A stretch of 20,706 bases of DNA, from IMG/VR virus record IMGVR_UViG_3300037585_005407, positions 1 to 20,706 of that record, one strand, 5' to 3'. Shown in pieces: positions 1-7,775 of the stretch. The notes below the pieces were generated by a model, which searched no databases, had not been told where the DNA came from, and was given only the letters and a program-made list of their open reading frames with translations. Position 1 is the stretch's first letter, and each line of letters opens with the position of its first letter. Source of the DNA: a virus. A program made the translations under genes and the position numbers.

Positions 1-92
1 CTAGTGGCCACGGGGTGATCCTTATAAAATCCTGCTGGCAAGGTAGTATAGCTTGTTGGCTGCCGCTTATCGAGTCTGTCAAATACAGGCAT
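1..92 (-). CDS. Partial phage protein, N-terminal 30 residues only
   Basis: An open minus-strand frame starts with ATG at 92-90 and stays open to the left edge of the window, so only about 30 residues are visible. They begin MPVFDRLDKR and include the stretch TTLPAGFYKD. It lies 36 bp downstream of the stop of the 266-aa gene, in the same direction, so it is probably another gene of the tail region or the first gene of a new transcription unit. No Shine-Dalgarno sequence precedes the ATG. Instead, a good extended -10 motif (TGCTAAAAT) ends 9 nt before the start codon, which suggests a very short or absent leader. I do not recognise the protein, and too little is visible to assign a role. Confidence 0.6.
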   Translation of the reverse strand, partial: MPVFDRLDKRQPTSYTTLPAGFYKDHPVAT

Positions 93-101
93 AACGCCCG
101 A

Positions 102-110
102 ATTTTAGCA
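102..110 (-). promoter_or_regulatory. Candidate extended -10 promoter for the left-edge gene
   Basis: On the minus strand the sequence reads TGC-TAAAAT. The hexamer TAAAAT is a 5/6 match to TATAAT, and it is preceded by the TGN of an extended -10 element. The hexamer ends 9 nt before the ATG at 92, so a normal start site about 7 nt downstream would leave a leader of only about 2-3 nt. No convincing -35 box was seen. The similar motif at 12378-12386, also 9 nt from its ATG, strengthens the call. Confidence 0.35.
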
Positions 111-128
111 CAAGGATATACTGACTAG

Positions 129-929
129 CTAACCGCCCTTGATGGTATTTTCCATAGAAACAATCCAGTCATCCAGTTCCTTGCCGTATTTATTCATATC
201 GGGGTCATCAGACCTGTGGAACCTCTTCACAATATCCTTGCCCCACTTAGGAAAGAACTCGAAAACAGGGATCGCTACATCGGCGTCTATGTTCACATCC
301 ACCCCTGTCGCACCGCCACCTCCAATCTCTGGGGTAAACCCAGCATAAACATACCTAGCCCCCGGCCCCGGCGGGGTGTATGTGCCGCCGCCGTGCTGGC
401 CAATAGTTCCCGTAAATTCTGAAGACCTAACAGGCTCATCTAGGATGTCCTCATAAACAACATACGGGGATGGAGATGTCTTGTACTCTGGGAGTAATAA
501 GTTATCCTCAAATTGATCTAGCCAAGACAACAGGAAATGAACCTCAAACGGATTCAACTTTCTCCTTGTGGCAAAGGTCAGGATAGTAATAACTACCCAA
601 CTCCAAGTTGATAAATCATCCACATACGAATGCTTTATGCTCGACCCAAAACTACTGAAATGGTCTAGGCCGTACCTCTTCCTGTGGGCGCTGTACGCCT
701 CCGACTCGCCCTCCCCTGTTTCAACCTCCCCAAAAGGAAGGCTTGCATGCCAGCCCCCAAAATCGTCCAGCCTCTTTAGTAGCTCAAGCTCAGGCTCACT
801 CCACTCATCTGCCCAGAATGCGGCAGTATAAAGATTCATTGAGTTCTCTGCCACCGCCCTGCTAAATATGTGCTGAGATATATGACCGGGATGACCTAAC
901 GCATAAGTAAAATGGCTTTCCTTGGGCAT
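129..929 (-). CDS. Unknown protein (266 aa), distal gene of the tail operon
   Basis: I do not recognise this protein. Its ATG (929-927) shares one base with the TAA stop of the upstream 160-aa gene (TAATG), so the two are probably translationally coupled. The N-terminal half is mixed and Trp/His-rich, with a hydrophobic stretch near residues 110-120 (WSWVVITILTF) that could be one membrane-prone or buried helix. A Gly/Pro-rich segment follows around residues 175-205 (HGGGTYTPPGPG, then IGGGGATG). The C-terminus is a charged amphipathic helix with KYGKELDDWIVSMEN. That last motif closely resembles the C-terminus of the next gene upstream, which suggests a common binding partner. Because the gene lies at the end of the virion gene cluster, a virion-associated or late function is likely. 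Lysis or an internal protein cannot be excluded. Confidence 0.8.
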   Translation of the reverse strand: MPKESHFTYALGHPGHISQHIFSRAVAENSMNLYTAAFWADEWSEPELELLKRLDDFGGWHASLPFGEVETGEGESEAYSAHRKRYGLDHFSSFGSSIKHSYVDDLSTWSWVVITILTFATRRKLNPFEVHFLLSWLDQFEDNLLLPEYKTSPSPYVVYEDILDEPVRSSEFTGTIGQHGGGTYTPPGPGARYVYAGFTPEIGGGGATGVDVNIDADVAIPVFEFFPKWGKDIVKRFHRSDDPDMNKYGKELDDWIVSMENTIKGG

Positions 930-1411
930 TAGCTTAGCTGGTCTTGGACTGACCTAAGCCACTCCTCTACCTCACGCTCCCATTTGTCCCAGTCCTTTAA
1001 AAGTTCTGGAAATTTCACAACCACCCCCCGTGGTACTTTAGGGAAAGGAGGTAACGGGTTGTTCAACCTCACTGATTTAACTGGGGCGAACTTAGCGAAG
1101 ACTCCACCGCCCCTGTTTTTGCTTGAGCCAGAGGACACCCCAAGGAACTTACTTACTGGCTCATTCAAAAAGGTGACGTAGCCACGCGAACCGTCATCGA
1201 GAACCTTGTAAACCCCTCCAGTCCACAAGTCCAAATACATGTCGTCCGGGCCATCTGTATTTAGCTGCGCCAGCTTGTAGTCTGTCGATGGATTAGAAAG
1301 GAACCAGAGGCGAAAGACTTCATCGTCCGTTAACGCCCTGCTCCCCGCCTCTCCTATAAGAGACCGTATCGTTTCGCTGTCTTCAGCGTTAAGATTTCTT
1401 AGTCTCGGCAT
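929..1411 (-). CDS. Unknown protein (160 aa), tail operon
   Basis: The function is not recognised. The ATG at 1411 lies 23 nt inside the end of the upstream 664-aa gene, with only a weak AGG ribosome-binding element before it, so coupled translation is likely. The first 60 residues look helical and acidic. The middle is Gly/Ser-rich and basic (SSGSSKNRGGG, about residues 93-103). A Pro-rich stretch follows (NNPLPPFPKVPRG), then a charged amphipathic helix at the end containing KWEREVEEWLRSVQD. This terminal helix aligns residue by residue with the end of the 266-aa protein downstream. Its position directly after the nozzle-like gene suggests a small tail or internal virion protein, but nothing in the sequence proves it. 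Confidence 0.8.
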   Translation of the reverse strand: MPRLRNLNAEDSETIRSLIGEAGSRALTDDEVFRLWFLSNPSTDYKLAQLNTDGPDDMYLDLWTGGVYKVLDDGSRGYVTFLNEPVSKFLGVSSGSSKNRGGGVFAKFAPVKSVRLNNPLPPFPKVPRGVVVKFPELLKDWDKWEREVEEWLRSVQDQLS

Positions 1412-3383
1412 AAAGCCTAACGGCGCTTAACTCAAACTGACCATCAGTACCATATACTGCTATCTGATAGTAAATGTTTCTACCTCTGGTGTAGCAAGGC
1501 CAGTTGAGTTCTTCATTCGCTCTTGTCCCAGATTCCTTGTGCTCATTGCTTCCCTTATCAGTAACACATTTTATAGGCTTGGCAACTGGATCACCCCAAA
1601 CTAAACCGCAGCCTTGTGTCTTTGTGTTTGAGTCAACAGCTTGAGCAGACTGCCCTAGCATTAGGTCAATAGAACCCGCACTTGACTCATGCTCAAACTC
1701 AGCGACAAACGATCTTAATAGTTTCTCATGCTGAGGGCTGTTCAGCCTCAAGGCTGGGCTTCTAAGCAGAGACCTAAAGTCATCTTCCTTGTAAATCCCG
1801 CACCCTGTTTTTGTTAAGCACCTAGTCCTTGTGAAGCTACCGCCATCAGCCTTTAAACAGTTATCTGTAGTGTACGCCATCACGAAAACCGACTCCTCAT
1901 CGCAAGTATCATTGCACAAATCAGCAAACTTTTTACTTCCAAGCTTTGTGTAAAGGCTTCCAGATGATTCACCACCAAGAAAGTTTTCTGCTGTGATAGA
2001 ATCTGAATCATAAGGAGCGTTATAATCATTTGATGTTGTTGAGTATATACTGTCAATTGCCGGGGAACACAACGTACTACTGAAGCTGTCCGATCCATCA
2101 CAATTACTTGGCCCTTCCGGGGTTTCCCTAAAGCTCGCAATTTTAGCTTCAGTACACATGCAGTTACTCGTAAGAAAGTCCCCTATACTTGTGTAGGACT
2201 TTGATGTGTGAGTAACAAAGTCATGGAAGCCAGCATCCATGTACGAAACATGCTGGTGCTTAATGTTTATTATTATTGTTTTGGAGTTTTTAGTTGATCC
2301 TTTTTGAGGCCAGCTAATCCAGACCTCATCGGTCAGTGAGTTGTACGAGGCAACTGGCAAGTCACATAAGTCGCTGTTTATGTCCCCGGTGATAACACTG
2401 CTCGCCACATGCAACCACTCTGGCTTATCTGGCTTTGCCCTGTAGGCGTTGTAGTAATACACCCCGTCTCTGCCCAAGTAGAAATGATTGTCCCCAGCAG
2501 AGACGAGCGTGTTCTTGTAGAACGGTAAGGAGTTTCCACCATCTTCCGCTGTGTACCTTTTCTTGAACGAGAGAACATCTGTGCCAGTACCACCAGCTAC
2601 ATCGAATTGCCACACCCCTCTTTCAGTATAGACGAGAAGTGAGTTAGCTAAAGGCTCCATCCCTGTAATGTTCTCGCCGTGTCCAAGGTCTTGATACCCT
2701 GCGAGTGAATCCTCTACCTCAGACTCAATCCTTAATGGGTTTTTGAAGTCACTCCACACAAGCCTGTCAGGTATCCACTCGTTATGTTCGTGGACATTCC
2801 CATAGAACATTAGCCCTCTCCATTCTTTAACGTGCTTGATCCTGTTTAGCCCGATAGCAGAGAACCCCTCGATCTCCTTAACCGAGTTAACATTACTTGA
2901 ACTAATCCCCTCGACTGGCTGGTCTATCTTCCAATGAAGTGGCTTGGCAGAATCGTTCACGAAAACACAATCGTCGCCAAGATACGCAACCTTCCACCTA
3001 CCAGACCCGCTTAGCTCGTCGCCAATTAGTTTCCAGTTTTTTGTTTTTGGGTTGTACGAATACAACCGAGACTTAGTACCAGCAACAAGCTTCCCAATCC
3101 CCTCTGTGGTTTTAACTTGCTCGACCAATGTAATCTCTTCTTCAGCGGCTGAGGAATTTGAAGACTTGTCGAGTAACTGATCCCTTAGGTCTGTGTTAAC
3201 CCCGGCAGCGGGAAAAAGTTTAGTCCAACCCTTAGACCTCTCAAGCGTCCCAGCGGCGTTTACCCTAAAGTTCTGAACCCACCTATGCGCTCCAGCAACA
3301 ACGCTGTCCGGGGAGGTTTGAGGGTCTAACGGCCCAGTCAGCGGTCTTACTTCGTAAAGTTTTGCTCTTGGTGAAACGTGCAT
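1389..3383 (-). CDS. Probable tail nozzle/hub protein, beta-propeller-like, with Cys-rich insert
   Basis: This 664-aa protein has the look of podovirus nozzle-type tail proteins (T7 gp12 or P22 gp10 class), though I cannot run a profile search. The N-terminus (residues 12-52: GPLDPQTSPDS, then VQNFRVNAAGTLERSKGW) resembles the opening of such proteins, where a decorated list of beta blades follows. Residues 90-380 contain repeated short beta hairpins with aromatic and Gly turns (VYTERGVWQF, FYLGRDGVYYY, DEVWISWP), as in a beta-propeller. The end (residues 632-660, YTRGRNIYYQIAVYGTDGQF) resembles the C-terminal beta domain of these proteins. Between them, residues 408-528 hold nine cysteines, unusual for a phage tail protein. 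The ATG at 3383 has no Shine-Dalgarno site; the 17-nt gap after the upstream gene is taken up by the 18-bp repeat. The terminal 23 nt overlap the next gene. Confidence 0.72.
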   Translation of the reverse strand: MHVSPRAKLYEVRPLTGPLDPQTSPDSVVAGAHRWVQNFRVNAAGTLERSKGWTKLFPAAGVNTDLRDQLLDKSSNSSAAEEEITLVEQVKTTEGIGKLVAGTKSRLYSYNPKTKNWKLIGDELSGSGRWKVAYLGDDCVFVNDSAKPLHWKIDQPVEGISSSNVNSVKEIEGFSAIGLNRIKHVKEWRGLMFYGNVHEHNEWIPDRLVWSDFKNPLRIESEVEDSLAGYQDLGHGENITGMEPLANSLLVYTERGVWQFDVAGGTGTDVLSFKKRYTAEDGGNSLPFYKNTLVSAGDNHFYLGRDGVYYYNAYRAKPDKPEWLHVASSVITGDINSDLCDLPVASYNSLTDEVWISWPQKGSTKNSKTIIINIKHQHVSYMDAGFHDFVTHTSKSYTSIGDFLTSNCMCTEAKIASFRETPEGPSNCDGSDSFSSTLCSPAIDSIYSTTSNDYNAPYDSDSITAENFLGGESSGSLYTKLGSKKFADLCNDTCDEESVFVMAYTTDNCLKADGGSFTRTRCLTKTGCGIYKEDDFRSLLRSPALRLNSPQHEKLLRSFVAEFEHESSAGSIDLMLGQSAQAVDSNTKTQGCGLVWGDPVAKPIKCVTDKGSNEHKESGTRANEELNWPCYTRGRNIYYQIAVYGTDGQFELSAVRLYAETKKS

Positions 3384-3401
3384 AATATCTGGCCCAGTTA
3401 T
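3384..3401 (+). repeat. 18-bp direct repeat, copy 1
   Basis: The plus-strand sequence aatatctggcccagttat occurs exactly twice in the window, here and at 12420-12437, in the same orientation and 9,036 bp apart. This copy fills the whole gap between the stop of the 667-aa fibre-like gene and the ATG of the 664-aa nozzle-like gene. Its core CTGGGCCAG is a near-perfect inverted repeat. A chance exact 18-mer pair in a window this size is unlikely, below about 1 in 100 by simple base counting. Confidence 0.8.
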
Positions 3402-5404
3402 CAGTAGTCATTGTGGGTGGTGGCCGAGTATGTGACCCAAGCGCAACCAGCAAAAGCATGACCGCCAGCAGCCCTTGGCGCACTACTCTTGTCTGTAACC
3501 CCAAGAGACCCTGACCCGCCACTCCCCGGAGCGCCAAGGTCAAACCCATTAGACGGCCTAGTAAAAATGAGTTTATTATCGATGTGGCCACTTGTATTGT
3601 GTGATGGCCTAGCCGAATCCCAGACATAACCCCCAGATGCAGGGTGTCCCCCTCTAAGCGTCCCCTTAATTCCAGCACTACTGTCACCCCCGGCCTGTCC
3701 AGCATACTCAAGCTTCCCTATGCCACTTCCAGTCCCAAGCTTTGCGCTTGTGTTTAACGTGCAGATACCTGTCCCACCGTTTGATCTGTTAGTTGTGGCT
3801 GCTGCCCCAAGCTTCCCTCCACCGTCACCGCCCCGCCCAGTAAACTCCCCTGTTACATCGGAGTAACCGCCGCCCTTACCGTTAGAGACTCTAGCAACCT
3901 CAAGCCACTGCCCACTGTTGTCTGCATTGTAAACCTCCAGTACGGTGACGTATCCGTTCCCAGAACCGTTGTTAGATGCGTTTGAATCTGTTGCGTGTGG
4001 CTCACCACACTTAGGCCCGACAGTGGAAGACTCACGCCCTTCCCCTCCCCTATTCCAAGGAACCACTGGGTCTTCGTGGTACGCAGACATGGTGTCCGTA
4101 GTCTGACCGCGAGCCGAGTAGTCAACCACAGCATTAGAGTTATCAATAGTTCTGCACCTGACCTTAGATATGCCATTAGTTGAATCTACACTTGCGTTCA
4201 GTATGTCAAAAGATGCAGCCAATAGCGCCCCTCCCCCTCCAGCCCCGCCGGGAATGTCCAAAGCAACCTCATCTAACTCTCTGTGCATTTTACCAAACGC
4301 AGCAAGAGACTCCCCTGTCGGCGTATAGGTGCTTCTAGCGGGAGTGCTGGAGTGGGAAACGTAATCGTCCCCTTGAACCCAGAACGTCCTACTGTTTTCA
4401 AAATAACTAACCGTATAGTTGCCGTCCCACCCAGCGCCAGAATCTGATTCAGTAAGTTTAATTACATCACCTCTATTGAAACCGTGATCAGTGTAGGTTT
4501 CAAAAACTATCTTAGTCCCGTTGTCGGTTATGTTTTTTATGTATGGAGCGTTATAAGCCTGAGTCACCCAGTCGCCACCAGCAGCACCAGCCCCGCCACC
4601 GCCACGAAGGATAACCCGCATCTGGGTCTTCCCTGTAGGAACAGTCTCCTCGTTTCCCGACCACAATAATTTAGCCTCTGAGCCAGAGGCGCTAAAATCA
4701 GTAACATATTTTGAGAAAGCTTTGACGTAATTACTCAAAGGCCCAGTTACGGTTATGCTGTTGTCTAGGTTCCTTGGCACTACCCAGTAGTGGTAGAGAG
4801 TTTGACCGTCCACAACACTTCCATTCCAATTAACCCCGCCTTTACCGTCATACGCTGGGCCACCGTCAATATCTACATACAAGCAAGTGTTATCAGCTTT
4901 TCTATAATACAGATAACCATCGCTAGTGGTTCCCTCTCTGTCCTGACCCCTTTGAATCCCGCCAGAGGATGGGTCTAAGTCTCTCCTTAACCTAGTTGCT
5001 AAAGTCTTAACCTCCGCATCGGTTAGGGTAGGCTTACTGTTCGTAGGCTTATATTTATAAATGTCATAATGCGTAGCCCCAGCCACACTGTTCCATACAA
5101 GAGGGATGCCGCCATCATGCCTTAGCCCGGCAATAGTTTTCAATATGGGCCTCTTTAAGTTCCCACCGGGGCCACTAATTGGCGGCGGGTCTACCTCTAC
5201 GGTTATTGATTCACAGTCAATGGCACAAACATCACTCTTGAAACTCTCAGTCAGATTTCCGTCCTCGTCCCAGATGTACGCTACAAATTCATAAACATAC
5301 TTTGGAAAATCAACTAACACTTTCTTCAGCCTGTCGCACACGGATGGGGCATCCATGCTCGGCAGCTTGTCTTTTAAATTATTCGGAGTTATTGGGCTTG
5401 GCAT
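3401..5404 (-). CDS. Probable tail fibre/adhesin with N-terminal anchor, FN3-like and glycine-rich domains
   Basis: This 667-aa protein is probably a host-contact fibre or adhesin. Residues 1-64 form an N-terminal module also found at the start of the neighbouring 449-aa protein (MPxxIxPxxLK, then DGxLTxxFK and two Cys), probably a virion-attachment domain. Residues about 87-232 look like a fibronectin-III-type beta-sandwich (PLVWNSVAGATHYDIYKY, YHYWVVPRNLDNSI). Residues 250-400 and 450-660 are glycine-rich (GGGGAGAAGG, GGAGGGG, GAPGSGGSGSLG) and open with a VPxGxTxxxV-type strand, as in phage glycine-rich receptor-binding domains. A small domain at 283-350 with DHGFNRGDVIKL interrupts the glycine-rich part. 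The ATG at 5404 has an AAGGA site 6 nt upstream and follows the previous stop by 15 nt. The fold assignments come from pattern reading, not from a search. Confidence 0.75.
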   Translation of the reverse strand: MPSPITPNNLKDKLPSMDAPSVCDRLKKVLVDFPKYVYEFVAYIWDEDGNLTESFKSDVCAIDCESITVEVDPPPISGPGGNLKRPILKTIAGLRHDGGIPLVWNSVAGATHYDIYKYKPTNSKPTLTDAEVKTLATRLRRDLDPSSGGIQRGQDREGTTSDGYLYYRKADNTCLYVDIDGGPAYDGKGGVNWNGSVVDGQTLYHYWVVPRNLDNSITVTGPLSNYVKAFSKYVTDFSASGSEAKLLWSGNEETVPTGKTQMRVILRGGGGAGAAGGDWVTQAYNAPYIKNITDNGTKIVFETYTDHGFNRGDVIKLTESDSGAGWDGNYTVSYFENSRTFWVQGDDYVSHSSTPARSTYTPTGESLAAFGKMHRELDEVALDIPGGAGGGGALLAASFDILNASVDSTNGISKVRCRTIDNSNAVVDYSARGQTTDTMSAYHEDPVVPWNRGGEGRESSTVGPKCGEPHATDSNASNNGSGNGYVTVLEVYNADNSGQWLEVARVSNGKGGGYSDVTGEFTGRGGDGGGKLGAAATTNRSNGGTGICTLNTSAKLGTGSGIGKLEYAGQAGGDSSAGIKGTLRGGHPASGGYVWDSARPSHNTSGHIDNKLIFTRPSNGFDLGAPGSGGSGSLGVTDKSSAPRAAGGHAFAGCAWVTYSATTHNDY

Positions 5405-5419
5405 TTCTTTTCCTTGTTT

Positions 5420-6769
5420 CTACTTAGTTGTGTAGTTGTCATAAAATAAATTACCTCTGGGGTTGCCCGTGGTTTCGTACCATGTCTGTATGGCAGACGG
5501 ATTTAAAAACGGCTGCTCTGGCGGGCTACTGTGGTCTCTCCACAAAAAGTGCAGATGCCTTTCGGGTTTCCATTTAGTATCAGCCTTGTTATACCACATG
5601 CACCTCTCAGGCTCATCCAACCACCGTTCTTCAAATAATGTTAAAGCGTTAACCCAGTTATAGTCACGGGACAGGGACACCTCGTATGGCAAGGGCGTCG
5701 AATTACCCTCACCCCAAGGGGCATGCAAAAGATGTGCTGCTGTGGATGCGTTAAAAACGGTCATTCTTATTCCAGCTATTTTAGTAAGGATGTTTTGGTT
5801 GACCAACCTTTCCCCTGACTTAACTGACTCTGGGAAATGCCTATCATGGTTTAGGTCAATTGACATGTTTCCTTTCGTGTCATAAACCTTCTCGCCCCCC
5901 GTGGTGGTTATATCAAGCCTAAGGCTTATGTTTGATGTGAAGTAATCAGCATCAAAACTACTCCCGTCCCTATCTAAAACATTCCTCAGGTCTACAAGTA
6001 CGATTCTGGACATCCAGAAACCATTGTTCTTCATAAGGAACGGCTCCTCTCTCTTGCCGTTTAACACAATGTTTCCGACTAGGTGGTGATTGGAGTAACC
6101 TTTGTTGTCTGTAAGCTTAGGGGTGTACCCCCATATCAATATCTCAAGATGCGGCCAAGTGTTCCACAAAAGTCCGTCACCCGGACTTGTGCTAATGCCA
6201 CCAAGCGGTGGCGATGGAGAAGTATCGGGGAGCGTAACCGGGGGATTTCCATCAATTTTACCACCTCCGCTCATAATTCCCGGCATTGACTCAAACACTT
6301 CCGAGAACTCTTTGTTAGAATGAAAAGATACATCATGCCCATGATTTTTTACCACGGCATATCTGATCCCATCGGAGCACTTTAAGTCAATGTATGCTTT
6401 ATCATTCCTAGCTCCTTTGACGTTCCACCAAGTGAAGGAATCATTACCTTTCCCTATTACCGCCTTACAGCAATTACTTCCCGGCTGCACAGGCGGCTTG
6501 GTTACTGGAGGCTTATCATTGTCATCTGGGTTGGTGTCATCCGGGGGAACTTCATCCTCGTCAGGAACAACTGGTTTCCCTCCGCACCCAAGGCCGCACA
6601 ACTGCTGCTTGAAATCATCAGTTAACTGACCATCTGATTTAACAACGCCCTTAAACCAACGCCAAAACGTGATCGTGAACTTCAGATACTTCAGTAACGC
6701 CTTAGCTACCGTATCTGTTTCCTCAGGAATGTTTTCCTTTAACTGTGATGGCTTGATTAGGTTAGGCAT
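5420..6769 (-). CDS. Tail-associated protein with shared N-terminal anchor and Pro/Asp-rich linker (449 aa)
   Basis: The ATG at 6769 is chosen over an upstream in-frame TTG at 6778 because it gives MPNLIKPSQLK, which lines up with the start MPSPITPNNLK of the fibre-like protein downstream. The start overlaps the end of the glycosyltransferase gene by 8 nt. Residues 1-62 are the anchor-like module, ending in DGQLTDDFK and two nearby Cys. Residues about 65-100 are a Pro/Asp-rich linker (VPPDDTNPDDNDKPP). The rest is a Trp-, His- and Asn-rich probable beta domain with no family I recognise; WYNKADTKW, HLHFLWRDHSSPP and the aromatic C-terminus could suit carbohydrate binding. By context it is a second, distinct tip or decoration protein using the same attachment site as the fibre. 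The role beyond the anchor is inference. Confidence 0.72.
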   Translation of the reverse strand: MPNLIKPSQLKENIPEETDTVAKALLKYLKFTITFWRWFKGVVKSDGQLTDDFKQQLCGLGCGGKPVVPDEDEVPPDDTNPDDNDKPPVTKPPVQPGSNCCKAVIGKGNDSFTWWNVKGARNDKAYIDLKCSDGIRYAVVKNHGHDVSFHSNKEFSEVFESMPGIMSGGGKIDGNPPVTLPDTSPSPPLGGISTSPGDGLLWNTWPHLEILIWGYTPKLTDNKGYSNHHLVGNIVLNGKREEPFLMKNNGFWMSRIVLVDLRNVLDRDGSSFDADYFTSNISLRLDITTTGGEKVYDTKGNMSIDLNHDRHFPESVKSGERLVNQNILTKIAGIRMTVFNASTAAHLLHAPWGEGNSTPLPYEVSLSRDYNWVNALTLFEERWLDEPERCMWYNKADTKWKPERHLHFLWRDHSSPPEQPFLNPSAIQTWYETTGNPRGNLFYDNYTTK

Positions 6770-7775
6770 TTGCAGCAATCCTTTCGTCTTCTACAGGGTT
6801 TGGCTTTATCCATCGCCTTATATTGTTTGCGTAAAACCTAATCATCTCTTGGTGCTTATCGTTCTCGGACTGGCTGAGCATGGTTAGAAATATCCTCCCC
6901 AGAATCTTTGCGTTGTAGTCTATTTGCTGCCCCCTTGCTTTAACCCCGCCAAGATCAAGGTGGAAGTGGAATGAAGTTATCTCACCGAAATCGGTGTGTA
7001 ACCCGTTATCCAGCTTCCAACCTGTATGCTCCAGCACCCTGTCACAGGGAACATCTAGGAACCCGGACATATCGCCGTAACCTTGGAAGTGATAAGACTG
7101 TATTTGTTCCGTGCTTGGGAAGTGCTTAACATCGTAAGCATCGCTTGCGCGAGACAAGCACTCCTGTTCGTAGTAGACACTGCTTTTAATTGTCTCCTCT
7201 CTCCACCAATCGGAAAAGTCTTTACGAGAAGTGTAAACCATTGAGCCAGTATAGACGCCGTACCTCTCTTCCATCTTCTGTCTCCACTCGTCATTAGTTT
7301 TAAGGAAGTAGTTAGCGCATTGCGGGTACAGGGCCACTTCGGAATCTATCTTAACGTCTATGGGCCTTACATAGTAAATGTCACCATCAACCATTAACGT
7401 GCTGTTGTGATCCGATAACGCAAAATCAACCGCATCTGGTTTTCGGAACATCAATTCAATAGGGTGGAAATAATGCCACTCCTTTTTGTAACTGTCTGCC
7501 CCGCCGTTAAACATCCCCTTGGATATTTTTCTATTCGATTCGTCGTTAACATTCGACCTACAGTAAACATCCTTAAACCCAAAACGGGTTATCATTGCCT
7601 CTGTCTCGTCATCGCAGATTACATAGATCGGCTGATCGTGAAATAGCCTTATAGAATACAGGGAGAACATCCCCTCCCACAGCCCGTTAACATCGATGAT
7701 TGTACAAAAACTGTCCGGGCCAGAAGGTGTGCCTTTCTTTAACTCAAGACTTCTTATTTCCTCTAGTGAAAGCAT
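6762..7775 (-). CDS. Putative GT-A-fold glycosyltransferase (337 aa)
   Basis: The protein probably transfers a sugar from a nucleotide-sugar donor. The start is ATG at 7775, which shares one base with the TGA stop of the VWA gene (TGATG), rather than the in-frame TTG 9 nt upstream. Residues 22-60 give an alternating beta-alpha pattern (FCTIIDVN, QPIYVICDD) as at the start of a GT-A nucleotide-sugar fold. Residues 127-140 contain a metal-binding DxD-type motif in a typical setting (LMVDGDIYYVRPID, D130 and D132). Downstream, YTGSMVYTSRKDFSDWW at about 175-191 and EQECLS at about 203-208 resemble the acceptor-side region of GT8-like enzymes. No signal peptide or membrane segment is seen, so it should act in the host cytoplasm. 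Its place inside the tail operon suggests it modifies virion proteins or host surface precursors. Donor and acceptor are unknown. Confidence 0.65.
   Translation of the reverse strand: MLSLEEIRSLELKKGTPSGPDSFCTIIDVNGLWEGMFSLYSIRLFHDQPIYVICDDETEAMITRFGFKDVYCRSNVNDESNRKISKGMFNGGADSYKKEWHYFHPIELMFRKPDAVDFALSDHNSTLMVDGDIYYVRPIDVKIDSEVALYPQCANYFLKTNDEWRQKMEERYGVYTGSMVYTSRKDFSDWWREETIKSSVYYEQECLSRASDAYDVKHFPSTEQIQSYHFQGYGDMSGFLDVPCDRVLEHTGWKLDNGLHTDFGEITSFHFHLDLGGVKARGQQIDYNAKILGRIFLTMLSQSENDKHQEMIRFYANNIRRWIKPNPVEDERIAANA

Noticed and set aside
3283-3711. A 142-codon minus-strand open frame with an apparent Leu-rich start
   Set aside because: It straddles the end of the fibre-like gene and the start of the nozzle-like gene in another frame, with no support from start signals. 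The two large genes explain the region.
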